Source: Pseudomonadota bacterium (GTDB taxonomy: Bacteria; Pseudomonadota; Gammaproteobacteria; Burkholderiales; Burkholderiaceae_C). From it: DNA of 6,268 nt. Below are positions 5,531-6,268 of the stretch, piece after piece (the first letter of the stretch is position 1; every line of letters starts with the position of its first letter). The position numbers and the translations under genes are program-made. The notes under the pieces are model-generated. The model did no database searches. It saw only the letters and a program-made list of their open reading frames with translations, and was not told the DNA's origin. The stretch lies in the NCBI GenBank assembly GCA_030918015.1, contig JAUPTP010000148.1, positions 1 through 6,268 of the forward strand, read 5' to 3'.

Positions 5531-6268
5531 TCAGGTGGCGAAACTGGCCGCCAGGGAACCCAGGAGCAGATTCCAGCCATCGGCCAGCACGAAGAGCATC
5601 AGCTTGAACGGCAGCGCCACCAGCACCGGCGACAGCATCATCATGCCCAGGCTCATCAGCACGCTGGCCACCACCATGTCGATGACCAGGAAGGGAATGA
5701 AGATCAGGAAGCCGATCTGGAAGGCCGACTTCAGCTCGCTGGTCACGAAGGCCGGCACCAGCACCCGCAGCGGCACCTGCTCGGCCTTGACCGAGGCGTC
5801 GATGCGACCGAGCTTCATGAACAGCGCCATGTCGGACTGACGGGTCTGCTTGAGCATGAACTGGCGCATCGGCACCTCGGCGCGAGAGGCCGCCTCCTCG
5901 AAGGTGATCTGCGCGGCGGCATAGGGCTTGTAGGCCTCGGTGTAGACCCGGTCGAGCGTCGGCCCCATGACAAAGAGCGTCAGGAACATCGACAAGCCGA
6001 TGATGACCTGGTTCGGCGGGGAGGACTGGGTGCCCAGCGCCTGGCGCATCAGGCTCAGCACGATGACGATGCGGGTGAAGCCGGTCATCATCATCAGCAT
6101 CGCCGGCAGGAAGGACAGCGAGGTGAGGATCAGCAGCGTCTGCACCGGCACCGAGTAGGTGCTGCCGCCACTGCCCTGCCCCACCACGATCGGCAGTCCC
6201 CCCGGCGCAGCCGGCGTGTTGGCCAGCGCTGGCGCGGCGGCCAGCAGCGCGGGCAGCACGGGCAGCAC
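5531..6268 (-). CDS. fliP: Flagellar export-gate protein FliP (5' end at or beyond window edge)
   Basis: At least 245 codons of FliP, the pentameric core of the flagellar type III export gate. The N-terminus is a cleavable-signal-like hydrophobic stretch ending near APALANTPA (13-21), as expected, since FliP is one of the few flagellar proteins with a signal peptide. Landmarks are [21 protein letters not shown] (42-62), [18 protein letters not shown] (82-99), REC-like loop [15 protein letters not shown] (136-150), the signature [19 protein letters not shown] (172-190) and [15 protein letters not shown] (218-232). The frame is still open at the window edge, where a GTG occurs as the last codon. 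A signal peptide normally has charged residues first, so the true start is probably just outside. It leads the fliPQR run. Confidence 0.95.
   Translation of the reverse strand: MLPVLPALLAAAPALANTPAAPGGLPIVVGQGSGGSTYSVPVQTLLILTSLSFLPAMLMMMTGFTRIVIVLSLMRQALGTQSSPPNQVIIGLSMFLTLFVMGPTLDRVYTEAYKPYAAAQITFEEAASRAEVPMRQFMLKQTRQSDMALFMKLGRIDASVKAEQVPLRVLVPAFVTSELKSAFQIGFLIFIPFLVIDMVVASVLMSLGMMMLSPVLVALPFKLMLFVLADGWNLLLGSLAASFAT

Overview
The window looks like chromosomal DNA from a GC-rich betaproteobacterium, most likely Burkholderiales. The evidence is the type of 16S rRNA 5' end and its leader (boxA of the GTTCTTTAAAAA type followed by ACAGCCGATAAG), the short PTS module of a mannose-type EIIA with HPr and Enzyme I and no sugar permease, and the protein sequences themselves. 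Genus cannot be read from the sequence. Nearly everything lies on the minus strand, so the layout is best read from high to low coordinates.

Region 6268-4456 (minus) holds the flagellar export-gate genes fliP (5' end cut by the window edge), fliQ and fliR, with gaps of 18 and 22 bp, clearly one operon. Region 4433-3879 (minus) follows fliR after 22 bp and encodes a small putative lipoprotein of unknown function. Region 3812-3113 (minus) encodes a mannose-family PTS EIIA protein and HPr (ptsH); the two reading frames overlap by 32 nt.

Region 2231-3094 is the only plus-strand gene, an OlsB-type GNAT N-acyltransferase that probably makes lyso-ornithine lipid. It sits convergent to ptsH (18 bp gap) and divergent from ptsI (165 bp gap), so it separates ptsI from the EIIA-ptsH pair with which ptsI normally forms an operon. 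The 165-bp divergent region contains an 11-bp-periodic array resembling a Pho box, plus a 14-bp perfect palindrome. Region 2065-284 (minus) is ptsI, intact, with both catalytic residues. Region 283-1 (minus) is the start of a ribosomal RNA operon: UP-like AT-rich stretch, sigma70 promoter, boxB-boxA-boxC antitermination leader, and the first 30 nt of 16S rRNA.

Functionally, Enzyme I, HPr and the EIIA protein would form a PEP-dependent phosphorelay. Without EIIB/EIIC genes here, the relay is more likely regulatory than a sugar transporter. FliPQR form the membrane core of the flagellar type III export apparatus. The acyltransferase belongs to membrane lipid metabolism, possibly responding to phosphate. 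I see no mobile element, CRISPR array, tRNA or novel multi-gene system. The interesting points are the split PTS operon, the control region of the inserted gene, and the overlapping EIIA/HPr frames.
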